Below are positions 9,171 through 17,775 of a stretch of DNA of 29,844 nt, in pieces (within the stretch, counting starts at the first letter, position 1; every line of letters starts with the position of its first letter). The DNA lies in NCBI GenBank assembly GCA_037447335.1, contig JBBIGV010000041.1, forward strand, positions 1-29,844. The letters run 5' to 3'. Made by a program: the position numbers and the translations under genes. The stretch is from JBBIGV01 sp037447335 (GTDB taxonomy: Bacteria; Bacteroidota; Ignavibacteria; Ignavibacteriales; Ignavibacteriaceae). The notes under the pieces are model-generated. The model did not search any database. It saw only the letters and a list, made by a program, of their open reading frames with translations, and was not told the origin of the DNA.

Positions 9171-9644
9171 TCAGGACTTTTCTATCAGGAACAGAACCTG
9201 GTTGTATTCAACCGGTTTGCCATTCTCTGCAACAATTTTAACGATTTTACCACTTACATCTGATTCTATTTCATTCATCAGTTTCATCGCTTCAACAATA
9301 CAAAGAACACTTCCGGGTGAAACCATGTCGCCAACTTGTACATAAGAATCAGCATCTGGTGCCGGTGCGCGGTAAAATGTGCCAACAATTGGCGAGCGAA
9401 TCTCGTGAAGATTTTGTTGAACAGGTTCAACGCCGGGAGCTTTTTCCTCGACTGCGGGTCTTGCTTCCTGAGCTTTTTCAACCATTGCAGGTAATTGCGG
9501 CACTATTTGCGGCTGGGTAATTACCTGAGCAGTTCGGGTCTTTCTTGCAATCTTAATTTTAAAGCCCTCTTCCTCTATTTCGAGGTCGGTTATTGAACTT
9601 GTATCAACAATCTTAACAAGTTTTTTGATCAGATTTATATCCAT
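9171..9644 (-). CDS. accB: Biotin carboxyl carrier protein
   Basis: This is the biotin-carrying subunit of acetyl-CoA carboxylase. The 157-residue protein has an N-terminal helical segment (1-35), a flexible linker rich in alanine, proline and glutamate (about 40-80), and the biotinyl domain from about 82. Biotin is expected on Lys121 in the EAMKLMNEI motif. The 'thumb' segment PDADSYVQVGD that marks true AccB (as opposed to other biotinyl domains) is present. The ATG at 9644 has an AGAGGT ribosome site. It lies 11 bases after efp and 24 before accC. Confidence 0.97.
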   Translation of the reverse strand: MDINLIKKLVKIVDTSSITDLEIEEEGFKIKIARKTRTAQVITQPQIVPQLPAMVEKAQEARPAVEEKAPGVEPVQQNLHEIRSPIVGTFYRAPAPDADSYVQVGDMVSPGSVLCIVEAMKLMNEIESDVSGKIVKIVAENGKPVEYNQVLFLIEKS

Positions 9645-9655
9645 AATTACCTCTG

Positions 9656-10219
9656 TTAAGATTTAACTCGTTCGACGTATTCCCCTGTTCTTGTATCTAC
9701 CTTCAACACATCCCCTTCTTCAACAAAAAGCGGAACGTTAACTGAAGCTCCCGTTTCCAATCTTGCAGGTTTCATTGCATTTGTTGCGGTGTTGCCTTTG
9801 AAGCCGGGTTCGGTTTCAACCACTTTTAAGATGGTAAAAACCGGCAATTCAACTGTAACTATCTCAGAACCATCAAAAAGAATTTCTACTTCGTCACTTT
9901 CTTTCAGATACTCTACTCCGTCTCCAAACAAATCCATGGGGATGTTTATCTGTTCAAAAGTCTGATTATCCATACAGACGAGAAAATCCCCCTCTCTGTA
10001 TAAATATTGAAATTTTTTTCTTTCAACACGAACAATAGTTATGCTTTCTCCGGCACGGAAGGTATTGTCCAGAACTCTGCCCGTTCTCAAATTTTTAAGG
10101 GTGGTTCGTACAAAAGCACCGCCTTTACCCGGTTTAACATGCTGAAACTCAACAAGTGAATAAAGATCATTTTTGAACCTGATTATGAGTCCATTTCTAA
10201 AGTCTGAAGTGTCTGCCAT
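9656..10219 (-). CDS. efp: Translation elongation factor P
   Basis: EF-P binds between the P and E sites of the ribosome and relieves stalling at polyproline. The 187-residue product has the three-domain form, with an N-terminal KOW-like domain and two OB folds. The loop that enters the peptidyl-transferase centre reads HVKPGKGGAF, with the tip Lys at 32, so modification by an EpmA-type lysylation is possible, though no modifying enzyme is encoded in the window. The C-terminal TRTGEYVERV is also typical. The ATG at 10219 has a CGGAA ribosome site. It is the first gene of the efp-accB-accC(-gcvH) unit, and a candidate promoter lies directly upstream. Confidence 0.98.
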   Translation of the reverse strand: MADTSDFRNGLIIRFKNDLYSLVEFQHVKPGKGGAFVRTTLKNLRTGRVLDNTFRAGESITIVRVERKKFQYLYREGDFLVCMDNQTFEQINIPMDLFGDGVEYLKESDEVEILFDGSEIVTVELPVFTILKVVETEPGFKGNTATNAMKPARLETGASVNVPLFVEEGDVLKVDTRTGEYVERVKS

Positions 10220-10253
10220 AAATTCCGAAAATTAAAGTGTAAAAATTCGTTAA

Positions 10254-10284
10254 AGAAAATATTTATATACGCCCTGAAAGTCAA
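10254..10284 (-). promoter_or_regulatory. Candidate promoter for efp-accBC
   Basis: On the minus strand TTGACT (10284-10279) is followed after 17 bases by TATTTTCT (10261-10254). TTG-to-TA spacing is 20 bases, as in the other candidates here. The downstream half is only a partial match to TAnnTTTG. Confidence 0.35.
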
Positions 10285-10381
10285 GAATTTTACATTTTTG
10301 GGGCGTTTTTTGTTTAGTTTGACCTGATTTAGATCAATTTTTGTTAAAAATCAGCAAAAAGTGAATTCATTAAAAGAAGGT

Positions 10382-11068
10382 TCAGTTCAGTTGAGTAAGG
10401 AATCTATCAACATCTCTTGCAGCGGATGAAGTAGTATAGTCCCTCTTTATTGTTTCGAGTAATTCTTTTGCTACATCATTCTGACCACCTTTGATGTAAT
10501 TAATGCCTGCCTTAAGCATATATTCAGGGTTTAATACATTTCCTTCTGATACACGTGAGGCTTTTCTGTAGAGATCAGCAGCTTTTTTATGCTCTCCTTT
10601 ACTCTCGAAGTATCCTGCTTCTCCGGCAAGAGCAACGGCATTAAACATCGGTATGCTTCCGCTATAATCAGAATAGTATTTGAAAGCATCTTCGAGCTGT
10701 CCCATAAAGAGGTAAGAATTTGCCAGATAGATTTTGGCTGTTTCACCATTTTCGGTGCTTCCGTATTCCTCAACAATTTTTTTCAATCCAACAATATTAG
10801 TTCCCTGCCGCCCTTCGATAGCTTCCAGATAGGAACCGGCATCATACAAAGGTATTACACGCGCTAACTGTAGTCCGGCTGCTTCATTGCTCTGACTGCG
10901 GTGATTAAGATAAAAAAGTACAGCCACCACAATTACTGCTGCTATGCCGGCATATATTAACAGTTTTTGTTTGTTTTGTTGAAAATAGCTTATTGACTCA
11001 TAGTATGAAGTTACAAGCTTATCTTTTTTTATTTCTTTTCGGGAAAGTTTTTTCTTCTTTGTTAGCAT
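10382..11068 (-). CDS. Membrane-anchored TPR protein, YfgM-like
   Basis: A 228-residue protein with a basic N terminus (KKKKLSRKEIKKDK), one membrane helix at about 36-54 (LLIYAGIAAVIVVAVLFYL), then a periplasm-facing domain of tetratricopeptide repeats (AKIYLANSYLFMGQLEDAFK, AGYFESKGEHKKAADLY, AGINYIKGGQNDVAKELLE). This layout matches the YfgM/TPR_21 family, which associates with the Sec translocon and periplasmic chaperones in enterobacteria. Whether that role holds here is inference. The ATG at 11068 has an AAAGGT ribosome site. It lies upstream of efp on the same strand, with the efp promoter candidate in between. Confidence 0.8.
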   Translation of the reverse strand: MLTKKKKLSRKEIKKDKLVTSYYESISYFQQNKQKLLIYAGIAAVIVVAVLFYLNHRSQSNEAAGLQLARVIPLYDAGSYLEAIEGRQGTNIVGLKKIVEEYGSTENGETAKIYLANSYLFMGQLEDAFKYYSDYSGSIPMFNAVALAGEAGYFESKGEHKKAADLYRKASRVSEGNVLNPEYMLKAGINYIKGGQNDVAKELLETIKRDYTTSSAARDVDRFLTQLN

Positions 11069-11224
11069 TATTAACCTTTTTACTGATAATTATTTAGGAT
11101 TCAAATTTAGCAAAGTTGATTTGAAAATCATACGTTAAAAATTTTACGGGCTTCGCGGGGGTGGATTAAAATTTCAGAGCCTGATAATGCATGCCAATAT
11201 TTTTACTCTGCTACGCTTCAATTG

Positions 11225-11298
11225 TACGCCCGGCAGGACTCGAACCTGCAACCTTTGGAACCGGAATCCAACGTTCTGTCCAGTTGAACTACGGGCGC
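11225..11298 (-). tRNA. tRNA-Arg (anticodon CCG)
   Basis: A 74-base cloverleaf reads on the minus strand. The acceptor stem is GCGCCCG/CGGGCGT, with a G-U pair at 1-72. The D arm is GTTC...GAAC, the anticodon stem TTGGA/TCCAA with loop TTCCGGT gives anticodon CCG (reads CGG arginine codons), and the T arm is GCAGG-TTCGAGT-CCTGC. The 3' CCA is not encoded, so it must be added after transcription. Confidence 0.95.
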
Positions 11299-11334
11299 TC
11301 AAAATTTTATAATTTACAAATGACAATTTAATAA

Positions 11335-12390
11335 CTATATCCCTATTCTGATATGGTTAGAAAATATCCATGCTTTTTTATTGAGATATATTTCTGTTCT
11401 GTAAACGCCATTATCACTTATGCTGAATTCAAATTCGCCGGATTCATTTGTGTTAATCAAATTTCCGTTATGAATCAACCTGATTTCCGCTTTGGAAACC
11501 GGAAGTTTTACAAAAAGTTTAACATTCCCGTCATTATCAACACTATCACCCTGATGAAAGATTTTTTCCCCCGATTCAGCATAAAATTTAAAGCCTTTTG
11601 AATCACCATGGTAATCATTCGCAAAGAAACATCTTCCCTCTTTTAATGACGAATAAATTATTTTTTTTGCCTGATCTAAAGCCACTTTGGTATCATTCTG
11701 TTTGATTTGGTCTTCAACAAGAATGTGTGTTCTTATTGATTTAAATAATACTTTGTACGGGAATATTTCCACTTCGAGAAATCCGAGTAAATTATATTTG
11801 TGCGCGTGCGCATCAATTCCCCCAATTCCCACTACTTTTCTTTTCAAATTAAGTTCATCCCACACTTTAAGCGTTTCAGGCAAAGGACCAACAATAGATC
11901 TTAGTGGATGTAGAAATGCCTGATACTTATTCTGTTCTGTCAGATTTTCCATCCATTCAGACATGTGGTTCCAGATTTCAATTCCATCAAAACCGTTCAC
12001 ATCCCAATCAATCCATGGATATGCAGGCTGCTTTTTCATATGAGTGCGTTTTTCGTGGGGGTGGGCAATAAACCCGATGCCTCCCTGCTCGTTCACCAGC
12101 TTTACGTATTCTTTTGCTGAAAGCCTGGTTGAGAATGCCTCTTCAATTCCGAAGGCAAGGTAATGATTTTTATTCTGTTTATCATTTATTTCACATCCAA
12201 CCAAAAGAAGAGTATTTCCATACCAGCCTTCATAACCTTCTTTCAGCGCACGGAGGGTATTATGGTCGGTAAGAATTATAAAATCCAATCCAACTTCATC
12301 AGCGTATCTTGCAATCTCATCAGCCTGCCCCGACCCATCCGAGAAAACCGAATGCATATGGAGGGCACCAACATATTCATACATTTTCAA
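11335..12390 (-). CDS. PHP-domain metal-dependent hydrolase
   Basis: A 351-residue cytoplasmic protein of the PHP (polymerase and histidinol phosphatase) superfamily. Metal ligands are visible in order: H11 and H13 in HMH, D18, D42-H43 in LTDHNT, E67 in GCEIND, H110 and H112 in IAHPH, and D193 with H195/H197 in GIDAHAH. The N-terminal two thirds is the barrel; residues about 250-351 look like an added beta-rich domain of unknown function. Substrate is unknown: stand-alone PHP proteins include phosphatases and nucleases. The start is ambiguous: TTG at 12390 as given, or ATG at 12384 (349 residues); neither has a clear ribosome site, and ATG is more likely. It stands alone between the tRNA and the outer-membrane gene. 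Confidence 0.85.
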   Translation of the reverse strand: MKMYEYVGALHMHSVFSDGSGQADEIARYADEVGLDFIILTDHNTLRALKEGYEGWYGNTLLLVGCEINDKQNKNHYLAFGIEEAFSTRLSAKEYVKLVNEQGGIGFIAHPHEKRTHMKKQPAYPWIDWDVNGFDGIEIWNHMSEWMENLTEQNKYQAFLHPLRSIVGPLPETLKVWDELNLKRKVVGIGGIDAHAHKYNLLGFLEVEIFPYKVLFKSIRTHILVEDQIKQNDTKVALDQAKKIIYSSLKEGRCFFANDYHGDSKGFKFYAESGEKIFHQGDSVDNDGNVKLFVKLPVSKAEIRLIHNGNLINTNESGEFEFSISDNGVYRTEIYLNKKAWIFSNHIRIGI

Positions 12391-12459
12391 TAGTCTTTGT
12401 AATAATGAGGGCTAAAAATAGAAATTATCATTTATGAATAAAAGTTAATTTTAAAACAA

Positions 12460-12488
12460 AAAGAGGCGCAGTTTTATTGCGCCTCTTT
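12460..12488 (-). terminator. Rho-independent terminator after the outer-membrane protein gene
   Basis: A perfect 11-base-pair stem (aaagaggcgca / tgcgcctcttt) with a seven-base loop, followed on the minus strand by a T-rich tail. It lies 25 bases past the stop of the outer-membrane protein gene. A-rich and T-rich flanks on both sides could let it also act on the other strand. Confidence 0.9.
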
Positions 12489-12513
12489 AAAGCTTAATTT
12501 ATAAAACTAACAA

Positions 12514-13767
12514 TCAGAAAGCATAACTTGTTGACAGGTAAGCAAATGTAGCTCCACCGCCGCCAATGTTATTCAAGCCTTGACGCAGAACATCTTCATT
12601 AACTGTTGCGTCAAGAGAGAAATCGCCAAGCCTGAAACCAACACCAACGGTAGCGCCATTAGGACCAAAGAATGATGTTGCAACTGCTTCGTTGATTGTT
12701 GTTGCAGTAGCTGCTGTTTCAGTAGTAACTTTGCTTGTAACAGCAGTGTAACCGAGCCTTCCAACTAACCATTCTGTCAGCATCCACTCAGCACCCAGAT
12801 TCCAAATCGGGAAAGAAAGAGCAGATGTTTTTAGCTCAGGGCTAACATTAGTAACTTCCGGAGTTTTAAAGGTAGTAAGTGCAAAGGCGGGTCCGCCTGC
12901 CAGTAAAAAGTCACCAACTTTATAGTTGATACCAGCGCCAACGCCAATTACCATGAGTGAACGCATATCAACTGAAGTTGTGGTTGCACCACCAACATCT
13001 ATTGTACCTGAAGAGTTAAGGAATACTATTACAGGCACAAAAGTAACCTTTTGAAAAGCCTTATAGAAACCGCGAATGTTAGCACCGATAATTGTCTGGC
13101 TTACTTTAGATTCATTTCCTGTAGCCGGCGTGTGTGTGGCACTCGGCATTACTAATGAAACGCCTGCATCAAGCTTAAAATTGCCTGAGAGGTTAGCAAG
13201 TAATCCCACATTTACGCCTATTTGTGAGGCACTGGAACTGGTAGTGCTTCCACCAGCGGGTGTTTCCTCATTTGTTGTTGAAGCATAAGCAACTCCAAGC
13301 CCAAGAACTGAATTTCCAAACTTAAATGTACCCATAAGCTCAAAGTTGTTATTCAGATTTATAGCCGGCAGGGTAACTCCGGGTAAATCGTTAAGAGTGT
13401 TAACTACTCCCAAACCCACAACACCTAACGGATCAAGAGCCGCAATTGCCATTCCGTTAAAATCATTTCTGGAAAGAATACCTCCTAAGGTAAGCTGGTC
13501 GTTCAATCTGAAATTTGCAGAAGCAAACTGACCAACTCCACCAGGTTCAAATTCACCGGTAGTTGAGCCAAGGTCTCCAAAAAGGAAATTATCATAGGCA
13601 GAACCCCATGCAGGGTTAACCGTCATTCCATATGGATCAACTACATAAGGATTATAACCCATTCCAAGTAAACGGGCAAAACCGCCGGTTCTTTGAACAT
13701 CCTGAGCATAAACCAAAGAACCAAACAAGAAAACTAGAATTCCGATACTCAAGTATCTTCTAAGCAT
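12514..13767 (-). CDS. Predicted outer-membrane beta-barrel protein
   Basis: A 417-residue exported protein. Residues 1-21 are a signal peptide ending LVYAQ. The mature part is rich in glycine, alternating hydrophobic residues and short turns, and ends in an aromatic residue (YLSTSYAF), the usual C-terminal signal for barrel insertion. The N-terminal GFARLLGMGYNPYVVDPYGMTVNPAWGS resembles the PorV/FadL-like proteins common in Bacteroidota, with a hatch-like N-terminal segment. Function could be transport or a surface scaffold; I cannot name it. The ATG at 13767 has a strong GGAGG ribosome site. With its own promoter candidate, leader hairpin and strong terminator it is a single-gene unit, probably highly expressed. 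Confidence 0.8.
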   Translation of the reverse strand: MLRRYLSIGILVFLFGSLVYAQDVQRTGGFARLLGMGYNPYVVDPYGMTVNPAWGSAYDNFLFGDLGSTTGEFEPGGVGQFASANFRLNDQLTLGGILSRNDFNGMAIAALDPLGVVGLGVVNTLNDLPGVTLPAINLNNNFELMGTFKFGNSVLGLGVAYASTTNEETPAGGSTTSSSASQIGVNVGLLANLSGNFKLDAGVSLVMPSATHTPATGNESKVSQTIIGANIRGFYKAFQKVTFVPVIVFLNSSGTIDVGGATTTSVDMRSLMVIGVGAGINYKVGDFLLAGGPAFALTTFKTPEVTNVSPELKTSALSFPIWNLGAEWMLTEWLVGRLGYTAVTSKVTTETAATATTINEAVATSFFGPNGATVGVGFRLGDFSLDATVNEDVLRQGLNNIGGGGATFAYLSTSYAF

Positions 13768-13794
13768 ATTACCTCCAGGTTAATTATTAATTAA

Positions 13795-13813
13795 AGGGCT
13801 GAAAAAGTGCCCT
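13795..13813 (-). promoter_or_regulatory. Leader hairpin of the outer-membrane protein mRNA
   Basis: An AGGGC...GCCCT hairpin with a nine-base loop lies between the candidate promoter and the ribosome site. It could stabilise the 5' end of the transcript; it lacks a T-run so it is not a usual terminator. Confidence 0.4.
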
Positions 13814-13825
13814 AAACTTGACAGG

Positions 13826-13856
13826 TAAACGTATTACATCGCAGCTTTAAAGTCAA
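13826..13856 (-). promoter_or_regulatory. Promoter of the outer-membrane protein gene
   Basis: On the minus strand TTGACT (13856-13851), a 17-base spacer, then TACGTTTA (13833-13826). This fits the TTG-20-TAnnTTTg pattern well and also has a near-consensus -35 hexamer. It is the best promoter candidate in the window, giving a leader of about 50 bases. Confidence 0.55.
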
Positions 13857-13992
13857 TCATTTTTTTTGATGGAGAACAGCCGGATTTATCGTAAATTTTT
13901 TAATAAAATCCATGAAAATGGCTATTTCAGAAACTCTTTCAAGAATTTTCTCTTTCAACATACAACCTTGCTTCCCCCTATAAAGGATTATT

Positions 13993-15612
13993 TCAAATTC
14001 TCGCTGTCAAATCGATCAATACCCTGCTGTAGGTTCGTTTTTCCTGAAATGTCCCTTCAAAACTTAAAGTCAGAAACAGGGGCCGGAGAATCAAAAAAGA
14101 ACAATCCGCTGTAAATGAATTTTCAGTAAGTTTGAACCTTCTTCCGAAATATTCATAGGAAGTATTTCTGTATGCAAAGGAGAAATCAATATTCGGATTG
14201 GTAAAATATTTCGACAACCTCACCCCGATTACAGAACCCGTCAGATAGCTGCTTTGGAGATATGTATAAAAAACTGACGATGAGGCTTCAATCAAGGGTA
14301 TTTTTGAATAGGCAAGTGAAGCATTGAAATTTTTAGATGGCTTTAAATCGGCTCTCAAAAAACGATAGCCCGCACTTAAGCCGATCATTACATTGTTCAG
14401 CGGGCGTATGTTTGTCCGGAATCTTAAACCCTGCCTTGTATGATTCTCTATGACACTATCAACTAAACTTTTAAATGTTTCATAGTAAATAACATTCCTT
14501 CTCGCATCATAAGAAAGTGAGAATGAAACTATTCTATCCGGGGCATATCTTGCTGAAAGGAAAAGACTTGTAAAAGCAAAGGTATTTTTATCAACTCCCA
14601 ATTCCCTTTTGAACAAATCGAACTCCGTTGAAAGCATAAAAAAAGTTTTTTCAATGGCTGTATTTGTGTGCTGAAAGTAAAGAAATCGCCGGTCGGTTTT
14701 GAAGTCATTTGTTTGTTGAAAAACTCCGAGGCTGTTTTCGATATTTCCACTTCCGGTTGTATCCGTTCTTCCGAAAAATCCACCAAACTGAAAAAGTTTT
14801 GCATTATAACCATAATCTGAAAAATTTGGTCTTGAACCGGCAATTAAACCACTGAAAAAATTTCCGAAACCATACTCAAGCTGAATTCCATCCACAGAGC
14901 CCAGGTTTGAAATTTTCCGGTTGACTGACCTTCCCAATTTAATATTGAAATTTTTACTTAACTTATAATCCACGGCAAGGTCGTATACTTTGAGATTCCT
15001 GCCAATATTTGATGATACATTGGCCCAATCATCTGCCCGATAAGCAAATATTATGTATGAATTGAACGACAATGGTGAATCAGAAATATTTTCAGCATTG
15101 AACGAAAGTGAATAACGCCATCTTTGAAAATCGCTTATTCCATCTGAATTAGACAAATTTGTATAAGACTGCACAGAAATCCTTCCTGAAATCTTTTCCC
15201 TGGTTTGGTGAATCAGAGCGGGTTTTATTTCCTGACTTTCGTTGGCTTCCCCTAGAGTTTTTTCAGGAGTGATTTCGTGTGGTTCAATTTCACTTATTTC
15301 AATATTGATTTCTTTAACATAAGCGTACACTTTTTCATTGGTCTGCACCTCTGTTTCCCCGATTGATGTGCCGGCGGCAGATGTTGATGACAAGAATTTT
15401 ACTATTAATAAGGGTAATAAATCCCCATCTCTTTTAATGTAGATCGTATCACCTTCTGTCAGCAGCGAAGCATCTTCAAACTTAACATAAATGTTTTGAG
15501 TTGTCAGGAAAGAAACCTCCCCTATAATCTCTTTTGTTATTACTTCCTGTCCGATCAAATTTATTTTGAATGGAATCAGAAGTATAAAAATTATTTTTAA
15601 AGACTTTTTCAA
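13993..15612 (-). CDS. Predicted outer-membrane barrel protein downstream of the multihaem cytochromes
   Basis: A 539-residue exported protein. Residues 1-22 form a signal peptide (KKSLKIIFILLIPF...). Residues about 25-105 look like a small beta domain (GEVSFLTTQNIYVKFED, GDTIYIKRDGDLL). A linker rich in glutamate follows, then from about 135 to the end a series of alternating amphipathic strands with aromatic girdles (LSYDARRNVIYYETF, NTSYEYFGRRFKLTE), as in a large barrel. I recognise no family name. It starts with TTG at 15612, directly after the stop codon of the 28-haem cytochrome. The codon before it in frame is that stop, and a GGAG ribosome site 9 bases upstream supports TTG. The tight coupling suggests a porin partner for the cytochromes, like MtrB/PioB in porin-cytochrome conduits; this is inference from position and layout, not sequence similarity. 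Confidence 0.75.
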   Translation of the reverse strand: MKKSLKIIFILLIPFKINLIGQEVITKEIIGEVSFLTTQNIYVKFEDASLLTEGDTIYIKRDGDLLPLLIVKFLSSTSAAGTSIGETEVQTNEKVYAYVKEINIEISEIEPHEITPEKTLGEANESQEIKPALIHQTREKISGRISVQSYTNLSNSDGISDFQRWRYSLSFNAENISDSPLSFNSYIIFAYRADDWANVSSNIGRNLKVYDLAVDYKLSKNFNIKLGRSVNRKISNLGSVDGIQLEYGFGNFFSGLIAGSRPNFSDYGYNAKLFQFGGFFGRTDTTGSGNIENSLGVFQQTNDFKTDRRFLYFQHTNTAIEKTFFMLSTEFDLFKRELGVDKNTFAFTSLFLSARYAPDRIVSFSLSYDARRNVIYYETFKSLVDSVIENHTRQGLRFRTNIRPLNNVMIGLSAGYRFLRADLKPSKNFNASLAYSKIPLIEASSSVFYTYLQSSYLTGSVIGVRLSKYFTNPNIDFSFAYRNTSYEYFGRRFKLTENSFTADCSFLILRPLFLTLSFEGTFQEKRTYSRVLIDLTARI

Positions 15613-17775
15613 TCAGTACATCTCCATCTTCTTCATCTCACCATGTCTTGGTGCAATTCCATCGGGGTGGCAGGCTAAACAAGCTTCACTCTGATAAACA
15701 TATCCTGCAACACCTTCGTGTTTTTCATCCATTCGTGACTGCCTGTGTTCATGGCAATCAATGCAAGTAAATACAGCATAGTTTGATGAGTTAATATGGC
15801 AGTCAGAACAGGAATTCCATTTGTTCCTGTGTTTGCCGGAGTATATAGGAAAGTACTGATTATCGTGATCGAAGGTTGCCGGTGTCCACGCATTTTGGTT
15901 ATGACAGGCAGAACAATCAGTTGGAAAGCCAACTACTGAATGATCGGGGTTTGTTGTGTTGTTATAATTTTCCTGATGACATCCTGAACATTCATTTGGT
16001 GTTGAATTATAATTGCCCTGATGACAGGAATTACAATTATTGCTGATAAGTGCGTGTGCGCCAATCAATTGATAAAAATCATTATGCTGAGGGAATAAAG
16101 CAGGCTGCCAGCCGGGATTTGTTGTGTGGCATGAATTACAATCGGTTGATATACCCAATGCCGGATGATTCGGATTTGTCGCAGCATTATAATCGTTCGA
16201 ATGGCAATCAGAACAAATTGAAGAAGTGCCGGAATATCCGCTTACATGGCACTGATTACAGCTTACTGCCAGATGAGCGCCGGTTAACGGAAAGGACGAT
16301 GTTGAATGATTGAAAGCTCCTTCCTTTTCTCCGGTAGGATGACATGAAAGACATGCATTACTCTCATAAATGTACCCGCTTACTCCTTCATGCTTCTCAT
16401 CCATTCTGGATTTCCTGTGCTCGTGGCAGTCAATGCAAGAAAAAATTGCAAAGCTGGAAGAATTTGTATGACAATCCGAGCACGAATTCCATTTGTTTTT
16501 ATGTTTGCCCGAATAGATGGGAAAAAACTGCTCATCATGATCAAAAACTGCTGGGATCCATCCGTTCGGATTATGACACGATTCGCATTGAGTAGGAAAA
16601 TTCGCTGCTGTATGCGAAGGGTTGGTTGTATTATTATAATCAGCCTGATGGCACTGGTAACATGTATTTGGTGTGTTTACATAGTTTCCACTATGACACG
16701 AGCCGCAGTCGTTAGCTATCTGTGCATGCCTTCCGATCAGCTCATAATAATTATTATGAATGGGGAATGATGCAGGCGACCAGCCGGGATTTGTTGTATG
16801 ACACGTTTGACAATCCGTTGGCAGCATTAAAATTGTATGAGCCGGATTTGTTGTGCTGTTGTAATTCTGCTGATGACAATCATAACATACTGTTGACGTA
16901 CCCGAATATCCCGTCTGATGACAACTTTGACACGAAACCGTAATATGCGCACCGGTTAACGCAAACTGAGTATTGTTATGATCAAACTGCGCGGGAACCC
17001 ACGCATTAATGTTATGACACGTTCTGCAATCTGTGGGGAAATTTCCCGCAACATGATTTGGATCCAGAACGCTTTCAAAATCAGATTTATGACATGAATA
17101 ACATTCATTCGACAATCCCTGAAATGTTCCCTGCTTATGACAACTAAAACAATTTGCAATTTTATGCCCGCCTGTTAAGGGGAAAAAATCGTGATTTATA
17201 TTTTCTGCGCTCCACGATGAACCAATTAAACTATGGCAATCCTGGCAATCAGTCGGGAATCCGGCTGCTGCATGGTTTGGATTTTGAGTATTGTTATAGT
17301 CTTCTGAATGACAATCGAAGCAGTTTACACCAGGCGGGTGGAATTCAAGATTTTCATACCCGGAATGACATTGGGAACAGTCGGCAGACAGGTGTTTACC
17401 AACTAATGGGAAGCGGCTATTCGCATGTAGATTTATTATATCCCTGACTGCCCACGTTTCGGGCGTATGGCATTGTGAACAATCAAGTCCGACAGTTCCT
17501 TTGTGAATATCTGTGTGACAAACTACGCACTCCTGTTTGGCTTCATTAAATACCAAAGTGGAATGACAAGATTTGCAATCAATATTTTTATGTTGACCAG
17601 TTAGTTGAAATCCGGTTTCCTTATGGTCAAATTTCATTTGTGCGGGTATTATTTTCCAATCGCTTGGTTCGTGGCAGTATGAACAATCATAAATCAAATT
17701 GCTGCCATGCGGTGACTGTGCATGAACATTCCACGAATAAATCACGAGCAAAGCTACGAATGACAGGATGCGCAT
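15613..17775 (-). CDS. 28-haem c-type cytochrome
   Basis: A 720-residue exported multihaem cytochrome. Residues 1-20 are a signal peptide ending WNVHAQ; there is no lipobox. I count 28 CXXCH haem-binding motifs, about one per 26 residues. About nine copies of an FDH..T.F.L.G.H-type unit precede CXXCH pairs; their histidines could be the distal haem ligands. Residues 274-480 and 498-704 are a gap-free internal duplication with a 224-residue period, each copy carrying nine haems and ending in a CIDCHEHRKSRMDEKHEGV-type module and ACLSCHP. The extreme C terminus is short and methionine-rich (GEMKKMEMY). It overlaps the 20-haem gene by 22 bases and abuts the barrel gene. The ATG at 17775 has a GGAAG ribosome site. 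Likely role: long-range electron transfer in the periplasm or at the cell surface; direction and partner are unknown. Confidence 0.95.
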   Translation of the reverse strand: MRILSFVALLVIYSWNVHAQSPHGSNLIYDCSYCHEPSDWKIIPAQMKFDHKETGFQLTGQHKNIDCKSCHSTLVFNEAKQECVVCHTDIHKGTVGLDCSQCHTPETWAVRDIINLHANSRFPLVGKHLSADCSQCHSGYENLEFHPPGVNCFDCHSEDYNNTQNPNHAAAGFPTDCQDCHSLIGSSWSAENINHDFFPLTGGHKIANCFSCHKQGTFQGLSNECYSCHKSDFESVLDPNHVAGNFPTDCRTCHNINAWVPAQFDHNNTQFALTGAHITVSCQSCHQTGYSGTSTVCYDCHQQNYNSTTNPAHTILMLPTDCQTCHTTNPGWSPASFPIHNNYYELIGRHAQIANDCGSCHSGNYVNTPNTCYQCHQADYNNTTNPSHTAANFPTQCESCHNPNGWIPAVFDHDEQFFPIYSGKHKNKWNSCSDCHTNSSSFAIFSCIDCHEHRKSRMDEKHEGVSGYIYESNACLSCHPTGEKEGAFNHSTSSFPLTGAHLAVSCNQCHVSGYSGTSSICSDCHSNDYNAATNPNHPALGISTDCNSCHTTNPGWQPALFPQHNDFYQLIGAHALISNNCNSCHQGNYNSTPNECSGCHQENYNNTTNPDHSVVGFPTDCSACHNQNAWTPATFDHDNQYFPIYSGKHRNKWNSCSDCHINSSNYAVFTCIDCHEHRQSRMDEKHEGVAGYVYQSEACLACHPDGIAPRHGEMKKMEMY
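15664..16284 (-). repeat. Second copy of the nine-haem internal duplication
   Basis: Codes for residues 498-704 of the 28-haem cytochrome. It aligns without gaps to 16336-16956 at a 672-base period, with all nine CXXCH positions kept. Confidence 0.85.
16336..16956 (-). repeat. First copy of the nine-haem internal duplication
   Basis: Codes for residues 274-480. Like the second copy it runs from a TGAH....SC..CH start to an AC..CHP end. By eye most residues agree, with the strongest conservation in the last 65 or so residues. Confidence 0.85.

Noticed and set aside
10262..10310. Long-range pairing of cgccc and gggcg as an efp-region terminator
   Set aside because: The arms are over 25 bases apart with no continuous stem, and the T-run is on the plus strand where no gene ends; the segment better fits the efp promoter.
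16050..17447. Several plus-strand open frames of 73-126 codons opposite the 28-haem gene
   Set aside because: They are antisense shadows produced by the cysteine/histidine codon pattern; no ribosome sites and no recognisable protein features.
15613..17775. Evenly spaced short repeats in DNA that could suggest a CRISPR array
   Set aside because: They are the codons of repeated CXXCH units inside a long open frame; spacers are not random and the repeats are not exact.
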